A program made the position numbers and the translations under genes. This document shows positions 1 through 8,883 of a stretch of DNA of 64,000 nt, piece by piece (the first letter of the stretch is position 1; the number at the start of each line of letters is the position of its first letter). The notes under the pieces were generated by a model, which did not search any database, was not told the DNA's origin, and saw only the letters and a program-made list of their open reading frames with translations. Origin of the DNA: Bacillus sp. CHD6a (GTDB lineage Bacteria > Bacillota > Bacilli > Bacillales > Bacillaceae_I); the NCBI RefSeq assembly GCF_001293645.1, contig NZ_LBMD01000008.1, forward strand, positions 59,102 through 123,101, given 5' to 3'.

Positions 1-32
1 TGTCGTACTTGAGCGGATGTTAGATGTTTCAT
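1..32 (-). CDS. alaS: Alanyl-tRNA synthetase, N-terminal codons only (runs off the window)
   Basis: Ten complete codons are visible, reading MKHLTSAQVR, which matches the start of Bacillus AlaS (MKHLTSAEVR in B. subtilis). A strong ribosome binding site (complement of cctccttt at 41-48) precedes the ATG. The enzyme charges tRNA-Ala. Identity rests on the short N-terminus plus the upstream alanine-type T-box leader and the neighbour yrrI, the usual Bacillus arrangement. The rest of the gene lies outside the window, so nothing can be said about its integrity. Confidence 0.9.
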   Translation of the reverse strand, partial: MKHLTSAQVR

Positions 33-68
33 TAGATTTTCCTCCTTTAAGTGTTACTGTTTCATACT

Positions 69-414
69 CCTGTTTCCTTCCGTTCAGATGATCGCTTTCC
101 GCGGGGCGTTGCTTGAGCCTCCTCGCTGCGCTGAAGGCCACTGAAAAAGTCTTGGATTAAGATATTGTTCAAACACGGCTATAGATTTCCGCAAATGGCT
201 TCGCTTTCCTAAGGCTGACGTGAGCCTCCTCGGCTACGCCTGTGGGGTCTCCACCTAGCACTATCTCCCTCAGGAGTCTTCGCCTTTTGCTCCAATCCAC
301 AGCTCGAAATTACCAAATACAATATCATATCAGTTTTAACGTGACCTCCAGCGGGGTCTCAAGTCTACCGCTACCTCCCGCCGGAGTCGACCACCTTGCA
401 CTTCAGTCAACAGG
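69..414. repeat. Palindromic repeat, copy 1 (nested, in alaS 5' leader)
   Basis: An outer element (left arm from about 69, right arm to about 414) encloses an inner element (about 180-305). Outer tips CCTGTT (69-74) and AACAGG (409-414) are complementary. Inner core motifs shared with the other copies are CCGCAAATGGCTTCGCTTTC near 189, GAGCCTCCTC near 222, and CTCAGGAGTCTTCGCC near 269. Inner arms have drifted (CTATAGATT against AATCCACAG). The element sits between the T-box terminator and the alaS ribosome binding site, so every read-through alaS mRNA would carry it. Confidence 0.85.
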
Positions 415-430
415 GAAATTTGAAGAAAAC

Positions 431-693
431 AAAAAACTCCCGTCCCTAATAACAGGGACGAGAGTGTTCTCGCGGTACCACCCTGATTATGACAGAATAA
501 TTCTGTCATCTCTCAGATTGCTTTAACGGTGCAAACCGGCAGGATTTTACCCTGCTCTCTGGATTAGCTTTCCATTACCCTTCACCCTGGAATTCTTGCA
601 GCCGCGGAATTCCTCTCTATGTGAGCAAATGCTCGTCTGGATGGTCTGTAACGTACTTAGATCCTTCTTTGAATTAGTTTATGTAGCTTGTAT
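431..693 (-). promoter_or_regulatory. T-box riboswitch leader of alaS (alanine, GCU specifier)
   Basis: On the minus strand the leader ends with the T-box core GGGTGGTACCGCG (471-483), which can pair in an antiterminator, followed by an intrinsic terminator: a 12-bp stem (436-447 with 454-465) and a U-run at 431-435. In Stem I an AGUA motif faces a loop containing GCU (566-568), closed by GGAU/AUCC. GCU is an alanine codon, agreeing with the downstream gene. Uncharged tRNA-Ala should stabilise the antiterminator and switch on alaS. Known class; the specifier assignment is my reading of the fold. Confidence 0.92.
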
Positions 694-699
694 GCTTCG

Positions 700-728
700 A
701 TTATATGCAACAGGAAGACCGTTGTCAA
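700..728 (-). promoter_or_regulatory. Sigma-A promoter of the alaS leader
   Basis: The minus strand reads TTGACA (723-728), a 17-nt spacer, then TATAAT (700-705): a perfect consensus sigma-A promoter. The -35 box overlaps the yrrI stop codon, so alaS has its own strong promoter, with premature termination left to the T-box. Confidence 0.9.
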
Positions 729-1783
729 TGTTTGATAAAATGAGCGGTAAGATGAGTTAAGGTAACTTTCATCACAGCGAATACTGGTACTGCCAAAATT
801 AATCCTACCACCCCTGCCACCTCTCCTCCGATCAATAGCGCCAGTATAATGAACACCGGGTGGATATGGAGACTTTTCCCCACAATCAATGGCGATAAAA
901 TGTTCCCTTCAATAAATTGCAGACCAAAAATAATGATGATCACAAACAGTACCATTTTCACAGATATCGTCGCAGCAATGATTACTGCCGGAAAGGCTCC
1001 AATAATTGGGCCAAAATAGGGGATGATGTTCGTGATTCCAATGATTACACCGAGTACCAGTGGATATTTCATGCCAACCATCCAGAGGCTAGCGGTTGCC
1101 AATAAGCCTATTAATAAACAAACCGTCAACTGACCTCTTATATAACTACCCAGTGAGATGTCTACATCCTTTAAGAAGGCAATTCCTGGCTCCCTCCATT
1201 TTCGGGGCGTCAAGTACCAAACCGTTTTTTTCACCTGATCATAGTCCTTCAACAGGTAAAACACGATAAAGGGAATGACAATCAAAATAAAAAAGGAGTT
1301 CAACAAACCTTTTAATCCAGCTACAACTTTTGACAGGAGATTTGAAAGCATTGCTTCAAATTCACTAAATGTCTGATCTACCCTATCATGAATTCCATCC
1401 GGCCAACCAGATGTAGAACTATGAATCTGTTTGATCCAACCGCTGTATGTCTGGGCTAATCGGGGGAAGTTGTCTGAGAGCTCCCAAAGTTGATCAATGA
1501 TAACTGGTATCCCTTTGTACCCTATGAGACCGATTCCACCAAAAAATAAGAGATAGATGATGAGGATAGCAATTGGTCTAGGCATCCCTCTGTTGTGTGT
1601 GTATTCTACAACAGGGTGTAATAGGTATGTAATGAAAATGCTGATAAAAAATGGAATACTAATAATAAACAAAACCTTCAAAACAGGCGCCCACAATGGA
1701 CTTAATTTCATAAACACATACAAAATAATCATAACGAGTAGAAGTGTACCTAGGCGTAACAGCCATTTCTTCTGATTTTCCAA
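725..1783 (-). CDS. yrrI: AI-2E family transporter YrrI
   Basis: A 352-residue polytopic membrane protein of the AI-2E/YhhQ-type permease family (PF01594), about the size of B. subtilis YrrI. There are hydrophobic spans near residues 10-30, 33-55, 68-90 and 150-175, and several more from 210 to the C-terminus. The C-terminal GVIIGITNIIPYFGPIIG stretch is typical of the family, whose members include putative autoinducer-2 exporters and sodium/proton antiporters; the substrate here is unknown. A TTG start (1781-1783) follows GGAGG. The gene lies immediately upstream of the alaS promoter, as in B. subtilis. Confidence 0.9.
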   Translation of the reverse strand: MENQKKWLLRLGTLLLVMIILYVFMKLSPLWAPVLKVLFIISIPFFISIFITYLLHPVVEYTHNRGMPRPIAILIIYLLFFGGIGLIGYKGIPVIIDQLWELSDNFPRLAQTYSGWIKQIHSSTSGWPDGIHDRVDQTFSEFEAMLSNLLSKVVAGLKGLLNSFFILIVIPFIVFYLLKDYDQVKKTVWYLTPRKWREPGIAFLKDVDISLGSYIRGQLTVCLLIGLLATASLWMVGMKYPLVLGVIIGITNIIPYFGPIIGAFPAVIIAATISVKMVLFVIIIIFGLQFIEGNILSPLIVGKSLHIHPVFIILALLIGGEVAGVVGLILAVPVFAVMKVTLTHLTAHFIKH

Positions 1784-1840
1784 GAGAAACGCCTCCTACT
1801 CGTTATTCTCTATTTAGTTATCATTATTTATACAGGCCTT

Positions 1841-3202
1841 TTACTTCAACTCGGAAATGGCGTCTGCCACTGTTCTAATCATAAATTGCAGGTCTTCATC
1901 ACTGATGCACAGCGGCGGTGACAAAGTGAGCACATTGTTAAAACCTGCGACTGTGGCTCCGTTTTTGCCAACAATTAAGCCTTTCTTTTTACAAGAGGCA
2001 ATGACACCATTTATTCTATCTATTTCAATCGGCTCTTTTGTTTCCTTGTTTTTTACAAGTTCTAATCCTATTAGGAGGCCTTTTCCTCTAACATCTCCAA
2101 CAAACGGATGATCAGATAGCCGGGATTTTAGTTCGCTTAATAAAACTGCCCCTTTTTCTGCAGAGCGCTCTATCAGCTTTTCATTTTCCATTATTTCAAG
2201 GTTTTTCAGTGCCAAGGCACATGAGGCAGGACTTCCCCCAAATGTATTAACATGACGCAAGTAGTCGTACTCCTCTGATCCTTTGAATTGGTCATAGATC
2301 TCTTTTTTTACAGCCGTGGCTGAAAGCGGCAAGTAGGCACTTGTAATACCTTTGGCCATGGTGATGATATCTGGTTTTACGCCATAATTCATGAATCCAA
2401 ATGGCTTTCCCGTTCTCCCAAAACCGCAGATCACTTCATCGACGATTAATAGGGCACCATGCTTTTTACATATTTCAGAGACTGCTCCCATATAGTTGTC
2501 GGGCGGAGTAAGGATCCCTCCCCCTGTAATGATAGGTTCCATGATCATCGCAGCAATGGTTTCACTGAGCTCCCAAGTCATTACTTGATCCACATCTTTC
2601 ACACATCTCATTCTCATAGGATCTTCTGTCTGAGGATCTTCCATTCTATATGTGTCAGGAGGCGGGATGTGTACAAACCCTGGAGCGAGGGGTTCATATT
2701 TATATTTCCGTTGTGCCTGCCCTGTTGCTGCTAGGGAACCCATTGTGTTTCCGTGATAGGAACGGTATCTGGAAACAATTTTATACCGGTTGCTATTTCC
2801 ACGTTGCGCATGATACTGCCTAGCAATCTTAAAGGCTGTTTCATTGGCTTCCGATCCACTGTTGGAAAAGAAGATGACATATTCTTCTCCAAGCCACTCG
2901 TTTAGTTTTTCGGCAAGTTTAATGGCCGGGACGTGACTTTGTGTGAGTGGAAAATAAGCCAGTTCTTTCAGTTGCTCGTACGCAGCTTCTGCAAGTTCCG
3001 TTCTGCCGTAGCCAACGTTGACACACCACAGTCCTGACATACCATCCAAATAGCGGTTTCCATCAATATCCGTAATCCAAGCACCTTTGGCTTCTTTTAC
3101 AACCATGGTAGAGGATGGATTGTAAGGCTTCATAGAATGCCATAGATAGCGATCATCTTGAGCCAACATGCTTTGGTCTTGCGTTTGATTTATTTTACCC
3201 AA
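1841..3202 (-). CDS. Class III omega-aminotransferase, probably beta-alanine:pyruvate
   Basis: A fold-type I PLP enzyme of the class III family. Visible motifs are NSGSEANETAFK, DEVICGFGRTGKPFG, and the PLP-lysine region DIITMAKGITSAYLPLSA. In this cluster the likely reaction is transamination of beta-alanine (or 3-aminoisobutyrate) to malonate (methylmalonate) semialdehyde. That substrate comes from context: the preceding gene is the semialdehyde dehydrogenase. An ATG at 3241 has no ribosome binding site; a TTG at 3202 is preceded by AAAGGGTG, so I prefer 453 residues beginning GKINQTQDQS after the initiator. A palindromic repeat separates it from mmsA. Other omega-amino acid substrates are possible. 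Confidence 0.85.
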   Translation of the reverse strand: MGKINQTQDQSMLAQDDRYLWHSMKPYNPSSTMVVKEAKGAWITDIDGNRYLDGMSGLWCVNVGYGRTELAEAAYEQLKELAYFPLTQSHVPAIKLAEKLNEWLGEEYVIFFSNSGSEANETAFKIARQYHAQRGNSNRYKIVSRYRSYHGNTMGSLAATGQAQRKYKYEPLAPGFVHIPPPDTYRMEDPQTEDPMRMRCVKDVDQVMTWELSETIAAMIMEPIITGGGILTPPDNYMGAVSEICKKHGALLIVDEVICGFGRTGKPFGFMNYGVKPDIITMAKGITSAYLPLSATAVKKEIYDQFKGSEEYDYLRHVNTFGGSPASCALALKNLEIMENEKLIERSAEKGAVLLSELKSRLSDHPFVGDVRGKGLLIGLELVKNKETKEPIEIDRINGVIASCKKKGLIVGKNGATVAGFNNVLTLSPPLCISDEDLQFMIRTVADAISELK

Positions 3203-3263
3203 CGGAAACACCCTTTCTATGTGAGGAGCATTGCTAACCATTCACACTTAGAAATCTTTAAAA

Positions 3264-3390
3264 CACCGCTGGTGATTTCCGCAAATGGCTTCGCTTTCCT
3301 AGGGGCGCTACTGGAGCCTGCGTGGTCTCCATCTAGTGCCATCTTCCTCAGGAGTCTTCGCCTTTTGCTCCAATCACCAGGTAGAAATCA
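3264..3390. repeat. Palindromic repeat, copy 2 (inner type only)
   Basis: A single inner-type element between the aminotransferase and mmsA. The tips CTGGTGATT (3269-3277) and AATCACCAG (3372-3380) are perfectly complementary, a variant not seen in the other copies. The internal arm pair is of the CTGGAGCC / GGTCTCCA type. The shared block CTCAGGAGTCTTCGCC is near 3347. Confidence 0.85.
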
Positions 3391-3412
3391 TCTCTATACT
3401 CTACACCTTATT

Positions 3413-4879
3413 TTAAAAATCGAATCTTGATGTGATCATTTTTTTCCGGGTGAAGAAATTGACGCCGTCTTTTCCGTTTACGTGAAGGTCGCCATAGAAA
3501 GAATCTTTCCAGCCGGAGAATGGGAAAAATGCCATCGTTGCAGGGACCCCTACATTGACACCAATCATTCCGGCATCTGCCTCTTCCCTGAACTGTCGGA
3601 CTGCTTTGGCGTCTTTTGTATAAATGGTGGCCCCATTACCGAATCGTGATTTCTCAATATGCGACAATGCTTCATCAAGATCTTTTGCACGCAAAAGGCT
3701 TAGTACCGGTGCGAAAATTTCTTCCTTGGCAATCGTCATTTCAGGGGTAACATGATCAAAGATGGTTGGTCCCAAATAATGGCCTTCTGTCATTTCGTCC
3801 ATTTCTTTTCGACCGTCTCGGATTAATGACGCCCCCTCAGAAACACCCTGTTTAATGTAACCGAGTACTTTTTCTCTATGACTTTCTCTAATAACAGGTG
3901 TTAATAAAACTTCCTCATCCATACCGTTTCCGATTGTCAGGGAGTTTGCTTTGTTTTTCAGCTCTTCTACAAATTGATCGTTATCTCCGACTACTACGAC
4001 GGCACTGCATGCCATGCAACGCTGCCCCGCACTTCCAAAAGCAGATGTCAGAATATGCTGTGCAGCTTTTTCAATATTCGCGTCAGGCATCACGACATGA
4101 TGATTCTTAGCACCAGATAAAGCCTGAACCCGCTTGCCATTCTTCGCCGCTGTCTCATACACATATTTTGCAACAGGCTGAGACCCTACGAAGGAGATCG
4201 CTTTAACATCTTCATGATCTAGTAAACCATTTACCACATCATGTGCACCGTGGACAATATTTAACACCCCATCCGGCGCTCCTGCTTCTGTAAAAAGTTC
4301 TACTAAACGATTAGCAAGCATCGGCGTCCGTTCCGAAGGCTTTAGGACAAATGTATTTCCGCATGCGATAGCGAGCGGAAACATCCAAAGTGGAACCATC
4401 ATCGGGAAGTTAAAGGGAGTAATCCCCCCGACCACTCCGAGTGGATATCTATACATGCTAGAATCAATGTCTTCCGCTATGTTTGATAAAGTCTCTCCCA
4501 TCATTAATGTTGGAGCACCTGCTGCAAATTCTACACATTCCAACCCTCTTTGTACTTCTCCATGCGCTTCTTTAAAAGCTTTTCCGTTTTCAAGTACAAT
4601 CAGCTTTGCCAGTTCGTCATGATTTTGTGTTAATAAGTGATGGTAAGCATACATAATGCGTGCACGTTTAGGAACGGGTGTATCTTTCCAAGTTTTATAA
4701 GCAGTTTTGGCCGCCTTGACTGCTTCCACTACATCTTGTTTAGTTGAAATCGGGACCTTTGCCAAACATTCCTTTGTAGCTGGGTTTATGACTTCCATCT
4801 GTTCCGAACCTTTAGAATCCACCCATTTTCCATCTATGAAATTTTGCAATACCCTTGTGTCTTTTGAAGTAATTGTCAT
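3413..4879 (-). CDS. mmsA: CoA-acylating (methyl)malonate-semialdehyde dehydrogenase
   Basis: A 488-residue aldehyde dehydrogenase of the MmsA/IolA type. It has [18 protein letters not shown], the catalytic-cysteine segment [12 protein letters not shown] near residue 288, and a C-terminal [16 protein letters not shown] block typical of MMSDH. It converts malonate semialdehyde to acetyl-CoA (or methylmalonate semialdehyde to propionyl-CoA) with NAD and CoA, with decarboxylation. Here it would complete beta-alanine catabolism. The ATG follows GAGGAGG with 6-7 nt spacing. The upstream region (4880-5000) carries repeated CAAAATGT-type boxes that may be operators. IolA of inositol catabolism is a near relative, but no iol genes are nearby. 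Confidence 0.92.
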   Translation of the reverse strand: MTITSKDTRVLQNFIDGKWVDSKGSEQMEVINPATKECLAKVPISTKQDVVEAVKAAKTAYKTWKDTPVPKRARIMYAYHHLLTQNHDELAKLIVLENGKAFKEAHGEVQRGLECVEFAAGAPTLMMGETLSNIAEDIDSSMYRYPLGVVGGITPFNFPMMVPLWMFPLAIACGNTFVLKPSERTPMLANRLVELFTEAGAPDGVLNIVHGAHDVVNGLLDHEDVKAISFVGSQPVAKYVYETAAKNGKRVQALSGAKNHHVVMPDANIEKAAQHILTSAFGSAGQRCMACSAVVVVGDNDQFVEELKNKANSLTIGNGMDEEVLLTPVIRESHREKVLGYIKQGVSEGASLIRDGRKEMDEMTEGHYLGPTIFDHVTPEMTIAKEEIFAPVLSLLRAKDLDEALSHIEKSRFGNGATIYTKDAKAVRQFREEADAGMIGVNVGVPATMAFFPFSGWKDSFYGDLHVNGKDGVNFFTRKKMITSRFDF

Positions 4880-4929
4880 GTAATGTCCTCCTCATCCTTT
4901 AATAGAATTTTTAGAACTTATGACTATTA

Positions 4930-4998
4930 TCTGACAAAATAGAAAGGCTTTCATTAGACAAAATGTAAAATGGATAAGGTTTCAGTCCTGACATTTTG
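4930..4998. promoter_or_regulatory. Candidate operator region upstream of mmsA
   Basis: The 69 bases hold TCTGACAAAA (4930-4939), CAAAATGT (4959-4966, followed by AAAATGGA) and an inverted ACATTTTG (4991-4998). TCTGACAAAA recurs upstream of pucR (6756-6765), and the AATGTNAAA form recurs upstream of the pydC operon. Spacing and repetition suggest a regulator site, most simply for the adjacent PucR-family protein. This is inference; no characterised site was matched. Confidence 0.4.
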
Positions 4999-5002
4999 CC
5001 AG

Positions 5003-5030
5003 AAAAAAATTGGCTCCCTAAGGAAACCAA
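5003..5030 (-). terminator. Intrinsic terminator of pucR
   Basis: Just after the pucR stop, the minus strand has TTGGTTTCC and GGAGCCAA arms (5022-5030 and 5010-5017) followed by seven U (5003-5009). Confidence 0.8.
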
Positions 5031-5043
5031 CTTTTTCCGCATA

Positions 5044-6651
5044 TTATAGACTATACGTTTTACTATCTCCGTCCAAATAAGAATTGGTCGTATTCAAATA
5101 TTCATACACCATAACCATAAATTCGATCACCAGTCTTTTTTCAGCAATCATGAAGTCTTCCCCCAGTAAGCTTTCCAGTTTTTGAATCCGGTGATAGAGA
5201 GTCTGCCTAACAATATAAAGCTTACTTGCCGTCTCTTTTTTTGAACCATTGCAGGAGAGATAGATTTTTAAAGTTTCTAAAAGCTTACCGTTATGTTTTT
5301 GGTCATATACAATAACAGGCTCCAAATATTCCATAACAAAATCACGAAGATCATGATGTTTTTGCATGAACGAAATCAAGCGGTAAATATGAAGGTCCTC
5401 AAAAAAAGAGAAAAATTCTTCTTTTAACAGTTGTTCCTGAATTTGCATAGCCTCCCAGGAAGATTGATAACTTTTGGAAAGCTGATCAAGTGGCAGCACA
5501 TATTTCCCAACAGCAAAACGGAGTGAATAATTTCCTTTGTTGTCTTTATGTTTATCAATAATGCTTGCTACTCCTTCCGTTAACCTTTCCTTCCAGCCCC
5601 GTTCCTCCCTTCTATTAATGAGAATGACCGTTAGCGTATTTTTCATCTCTGTAAAGAATATCGAAAAACCATGTTGTTCAAAAATGGAGCGAAATAAAAG
5701 GGTTAGATAGGTTTTATCAAGTGCGGGGGCCTGCTGATTTTTCTTTTTACAAAGAAGTACAACTCCCCCTTTATGAAACACCGCATCATTACGACCAAGG
5801 AAATCCCTAATGGATTCTCTTTGCTGACCACCTTCAAGCCAGCTGCGGATCCATTCGCTTTCTTCTAGTCTCCTTTTCTCTTCCACATACAACCCTCTTA
5901 AAATATGCTGAGCCAGTGCTGTGATGGTTCGATCTAAAAGTAAATGATCAAACTCACTCAGTATTCGGTCTTTGGAAAAAATATGTATGATACCATGTTG
6001 CTTATCCAGTACCTGAACAGGCTCCATTAAATATTTTTCTTGAACGGAATCAGTTTTCATTGAACAAATAATTTTTTTCCGGTCATGGATAGGAACGTCA
6101 GGAATAAAGAACCTCTCTCCTGTTTTATTTTCGTAAATAATCTGAGATTCCAGGTGTTCTTGAAGATAGTGAAGTATTTCGAATTCGTGGGTAATGGTCA
6201 ACAGTTTTTTGTTTAAGGTTTGAGAGTAGTTTTCTAGTTGAGAAATCATTTGATATTGCTGGTTAATCAACACAGTATGAATATCTTGCGTAATATCTAC
6301 AAATGACACTTCGTGATGAAAGAGAATAAGAGGGAATGCTCTGGCATTAGCTAGATCAATGATTTCCTGTGGGATAGAGGGGATATAGGCACCTTTTTCA
6401 ATACATAATCCTGCTGCCTGACAGTTAATGAGTTGCTGGACAAACGACTTGAATGTCTTGGTATTATTTCCAAAAGATACTCCGGTGGATAAAATAAGTT
6501 CTTGTCCATTCAGAAGCTTTTCGATATTGGTTATTTCCACAACATGTACCCATTTTACTTGGCGGTGTATACCTTTTTCTCCTGCTACTACTTCGGATTT
6601 TTCAAAATGTTTCCGATTCATGATCTCCTGTAGAGACAATATGGTTTTCAT
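5044..6651 (-). CDS. PucR-family transcriptional regulator of pyrimidine catabolism
   Basis: A 535-residue PucR-type regulator. An N-terminal PucR_1 domain (about 1-125) contains the typical HRQVKWVHVVEITNIEKLL segment. The middle is a long GGDEF-like/PucR region. The C-terminal helix-turn-helix (about 470-520) reads LSCNGSKKETASKLYIVRQT. B. subtilis PucR responds to purine degradation products; this one sits inside a pyrimidine-degrading cluster and so probably senses an intermediate of that pathway (inference). The ATG follows GAGGTG. The gene has its own terminator, so the regulator is a separate unit within the co-directional cluster. Confidence 0.85.
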   Translation of the reverse strand: MKTILSLQEIMNRKHFEKSEVVAGEKGIHRQVKWVHVVEITNIEKLLNGQELILSTGVSFGNNTKTFKSFVQQLINCQAAGLCIEKGAYIPSIPQEIIDLANARAFPLILFHHEVSFVDITQDIHTVLINQQYQMISQLENYSQTLNKKLLTITHEFEILHYLQEHLESQIIYENKTGERFFIPDVPIHDRKKIICSMKTDSVQEKYLMEPVQVLDKQHGIIHIFSKDRILSEFDHLLLDRTITALAQHILRGLYVEEKRRLEESEWIRSWLEGGQQRESIRDFLGRNDAVFHKGGVVLLCKKKNQQAPALDKTYLTLLFRSIFEQHGFSIFFTEMKNTLTVILINRREERGWKERLTEGVASIIDKHKDNKGNYSLRFAVGKYVLPLDQLSKSYQSSWEAMQIQEQLLKEEFFSFFEDLHIYRLISFMQKHHDLRDFVMEYLEPVIVYDQKHNGKLLETLKIYLSCNGSKKETASKLYIVRQTLYHRIQKLESLLGEDFMIAEKRLVIEFMVMVYEYLNTTNSYLDGDSKTYSL

Positions 6652-6718
6652 GTATTCACCTCTTTGTTCAAGATGGATGATCCAATTATGTACGACTAGG
6701 TCCTAAAACGATACCTTT

Positions 6719-6747
6719 ATTATAACGTAAGCAGAACGTTTATTTAA
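6719..6747 (-). promoter_or_regulatory. Putative sigma-A promoter of pucR
   Basis: The minus strand reads TTAAAT (6742-6747), a 17-nt spacer, then a perfect TATAAT (6719-6724), 68 nt before the pucR ATG. A TCTGACAAAA box (6756-6765 on the plus strand), also present upstream of mmsA, lies just upstream of the -35. Confidence 0.55.
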
Positions 6748-6774
6748 TTAAATATTCTGACAAAAACACACAAA

Positions 6775-6812
6775 AGAAGACATGTTGAGTACATATCAAC
6801 ATGTCATCTTCT
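6775..6812 (-). terminator. Terminator after the 77-residue ORF at 6819
   Basis: Near-perfect inverted repeat: AGAAGACATGTTGA (6775-6788) pairs with TCAACATG plus TCTTCT (6796-6812) around the loop GTACATA. On the minus strand it is followed by CTTCTTTTG. It separates the upstream small gene from the pucR promoter. Confidence 0.7.
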
Positions 6813-6818
6813 TTTCTC

Positions 6819-7052
6819 TTAATTGTTTATTGGAAAATATAGTTGAATCTCTTGAACCATTTCCTGAAATTCACCTTCATCGTTGAAATCACTTGAATCC
6901 CAATTCTCCAAAATCCAATTTACCAGTTCTTCAGGGGAATTAAAGAACTCTCCACTTGAATCTGCTTTACGGATAGTAAACCTGTTGTTGTCCTCATCAA
7001 TTGTTACTTCACAAGGATAGGCGCTTTCTTTGCATTTCAGTTGATATTCCAT
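6819..7052 (-). CDS. Hypothetical small acidic protein (77 aa)
   Basis: I do not recognise this protein. It has 77 residues, is acidic in the middle (NWDSSDFNDEGEFQEMV), and contains two cysteines near the N-terminus (LKCKESAYPCEV). There is no signal peptide or membrane span. A good ribosome binding site (AAAGGAG, 6-nt spacing) precedes the ATG, and a terminator follows the stop, so it is very likely expressed. It lies downstream of the NCS1 permease and the other small ORF, all on the minus strand, suggesting co-transcription with uptake functions. Function unknown. Confidence 0.7.
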   Translation of the reverse strand: MEYQLKCKESAYPCEVTIDEDNNRFTIRKADSSGEFFNSPEELVNWILENWDSSDFNDEGEFQEMVQEIQLYFPINN

Positions 7053-7120
7053 AAAATTCTCCTTTCACGATGCAGTTTACCAAATTTTATTCCTAGTTCA
7101 TTCAAACTATGAAGCTTTCG

Positions 7121-7354
7121 TTAATTTTCTTGCTGTTGATGTTGCTTAATCAATAGGGAGGCAAAGTACTTCCTTGAATCAGCATGTTTAATATGCAGGG
7201 TCTCTTCATGGGAAATTTCTTTCTGGCTATCTCGTCGTTCCAGAACAAGAAAGGACCCCTCTAGATTCTCTTCTACTTCTTTAATACGAAATCCTTTATG
7301 GATGAAAAAGTCTATCTTTTCTTTTTCTGCTATATATTGTTGATAATCACTCAA
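7121..7354 (-). CDS. Hypothetical small protein (77 aa) downstream of the NCS1 permease
   Basis: Function unknown. A TTG at 7354 is preceded by GGAGGGAA at ideal spacing, so I choose it over an upstream start that would overlap the permease gene. The resulting protein starts MSDYQQYIAEKEKIDFFIHK, is charged and soluble, and ends in a Gln-rich KQHQQQEN tail. It begins 22 nt after the permease stop and is probably co-transcribed with it. The pattern FFIHKGFRIKEVEENLEGSF suggests a compact alpha/beta fold, but no family was recognised. Confidence 0.7.
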   Translation of the reverse strand: MSDYQQYIAEKEKIDFFIHKGFRIKEVEENLEGSFLVLERRDSQKEISHEETLHIKHADSRKYFASLLIKQHQQQEN

Positions 7355-7376
7355 AATATATTCCCTCCTTACTAAT

Positions 7377-8843
7377 TTAGCTCGAAAGCTCTTTAGGTTC
7401 CTCAAACGCTTCTGCATCCTCCAAAATAACCCAGTCTCTTCCAACTGTAATGCCTAGGTACTTCTCATCATCTGGGTCATCTATTTCCGCCTGCTGATAC
7501 TTTTTGAAGTACCAAAATTTTGCCAGGATGTAATATAATCCTCCACCAACAACAAAGCCGACAATAAAGGAGTAGTTTGCAAGATAGTAAGCGGCCGCCC
7601 CCCCTATAAACCAAGAAATAAATCCTGCTACATTGAAGCCATTTGTATACCTGAATTGCCCATTGTTCTCATAAAGGTCGTGAACATTCACACGACGTTT
7701 TCTTAAAAGATAGTAATCTGCAAACAAAATCCCCACAATAGCGGATAGAATTCCACCTACAACCAATAAAACGGGAATCAATATTCCGAACAAGTTCCAC
7801 GGTTGAACAACAGAACCTACGATCCCTGCAATGACAACTCCAGCCCAGAACGGAACCTTAGGGCCTCCGACATTAGAGAAGATGGTGGCAGCCGGGATAA
7901 GATTGGCTGAAGCATTGGTGGACCACTGAGCAAAAATGATCATTAATAACAAAACACCTAGAACAATACCGCTAGCTGCCTCCTGCAGTGCGACAACAGG
8001 ATCATAGTTTGATACAGCAATATATGAAACACCACCAATGGCCACCATAAACGTCTGTGTAATTGGTAAGGCAATGACGCTTCCAACAATGCTAGATTTG
8101 TTCCGTTTTAACCAGTTACGTTCATATTTAGGTGCTTTAATGAAGCGTGAGATAGATGGAATATCCGCTGCCAATGTTGCCCAAAATCCCATGTTACTGA
8201 ATATTACAATTAGGAAAGCCGTTACTGCAGCACCACCTGTTACTGGACTTTCAATCCAAGACCAAACTTCCCTGCCTTGTTCCAATGCTCTGTCAGAAAG
8301 GGTGGTGTACATCCAAGCAGATATGATGATAATGATAGGGGCCGCAAGATCAGCGAAACGCTCTACCGCTTTAATGCCAAGAGCTGTATTAAGTAATTGA
8401 ACAGCTGCAAAAATAAGAAAACACACAAACCAGTTATTAAATCCCGTCAAGGTAAAAAGTATGGCATTCATGGCGGTGGCACCGAAATAGGTGTTAATAC
8501 CAAACCAGAAAGATGCAGCTAGGCCCCGAATAATGGAAGGGATATGTGTCCCTATCGTTCCAAATGGAGCCCTCATGTAGACCGGGAATGAGAGTCCGTG
8601 TTCAATTCCTATGTCTCCTGTAATGGTCATGAACAACCCAATGGCTACACTTCCAATAATGGTAGCAAGTATGACCCAACCTAGGGATAAGCTTTGTACG
8701 CCTGCTCCTCCTATGGCAAAAGCAGCAAGTACTACTGCCATGCCTACCCACATGACTGCAAAGCCTAGTGTGCCGATTTTTCTGTTCGAGTGAGAGATTG
8801 GCAGCAGGTCTGGCGATTTTAAGTAACTTTCATTCTTTTTCAT
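7377..8843 (-). CDS. NCS1-family nucleobase:cation symporter
   Basis: A 488-residue permease with about twelve membrane spans. It has the N-terminal LPISHSNRKIGTLGFAVMWVG region and the helix segments SFPVYMRAPFGTIG and GLAASFWFGINTYFGATA that typify NCS1 carriers (cytosine, uracil, allantoin, hydantoin). By context it should import pyrimidine bases or dihydropyrimidines/hydantoins; the exact substrate cannot be read. An ATG at 8843 is better spaced from GGGGTG than the GTG just upstream. A palindromic repeat and terminator separate it from hydA, so it probably has its own promoter. Confidence 0.88.
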   Translation of the reverse strand: MKKNESYLKSPDLLPISHSNRKIGTLGFAVMWVGMAVVLAAFAIGGAGVQSLSLGWVILATIIGSVAIGLFMTITGDIGIEHGLSFPVYMRAPFGTIGTHIPSIIRGLAASFWFGINTYFGATAMNAILFTLTGFNNWFVCFLIFAAVQLLNTALGIKAVERFADLAAPIIIIISAWMYTTLSDRALEQGREVWSWIESPVTGGAAVTAFLIVIFSNMGFWATLAADIPSISRFIKAPKYERNWLKRNKSSIVGSVIALPITQTFMVAIGGVSYIAVSNYDPVVALQEAASGIVLGVLLLMIIFAQWSTNASANLIPAATIFSNVGGPKVPFWAGVVIAGIVGSVVQPWNLFGILIPVLLVVGGILSAIVGILFADYYLLRKRRVNVHDLYENNGQFRYTNGFNVAGFISWFIGGAAAYYLANYSFIVGFVVGGGLYYILAKFWYFKKYQQAEIDDPDDEKYLGITVGRDWVILEDAEAFEEPKELSS

Positions 8844-8883
8844 CACAACACCCCATTTTAAAAAATTTAGTTATCTATCAACT

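Noticed and set aside
242..526. Reading frames such as SLRSLRLLLQSTA and GVSHLALQSTG recurring near 242, 3158, 9002, 20723, 51072 and 51194
   Set aside because: They are translations of the palindromic repeat, lack ribosome binding sites, overlap arms needed for pairing, and differ in frame and length from copy to copy.
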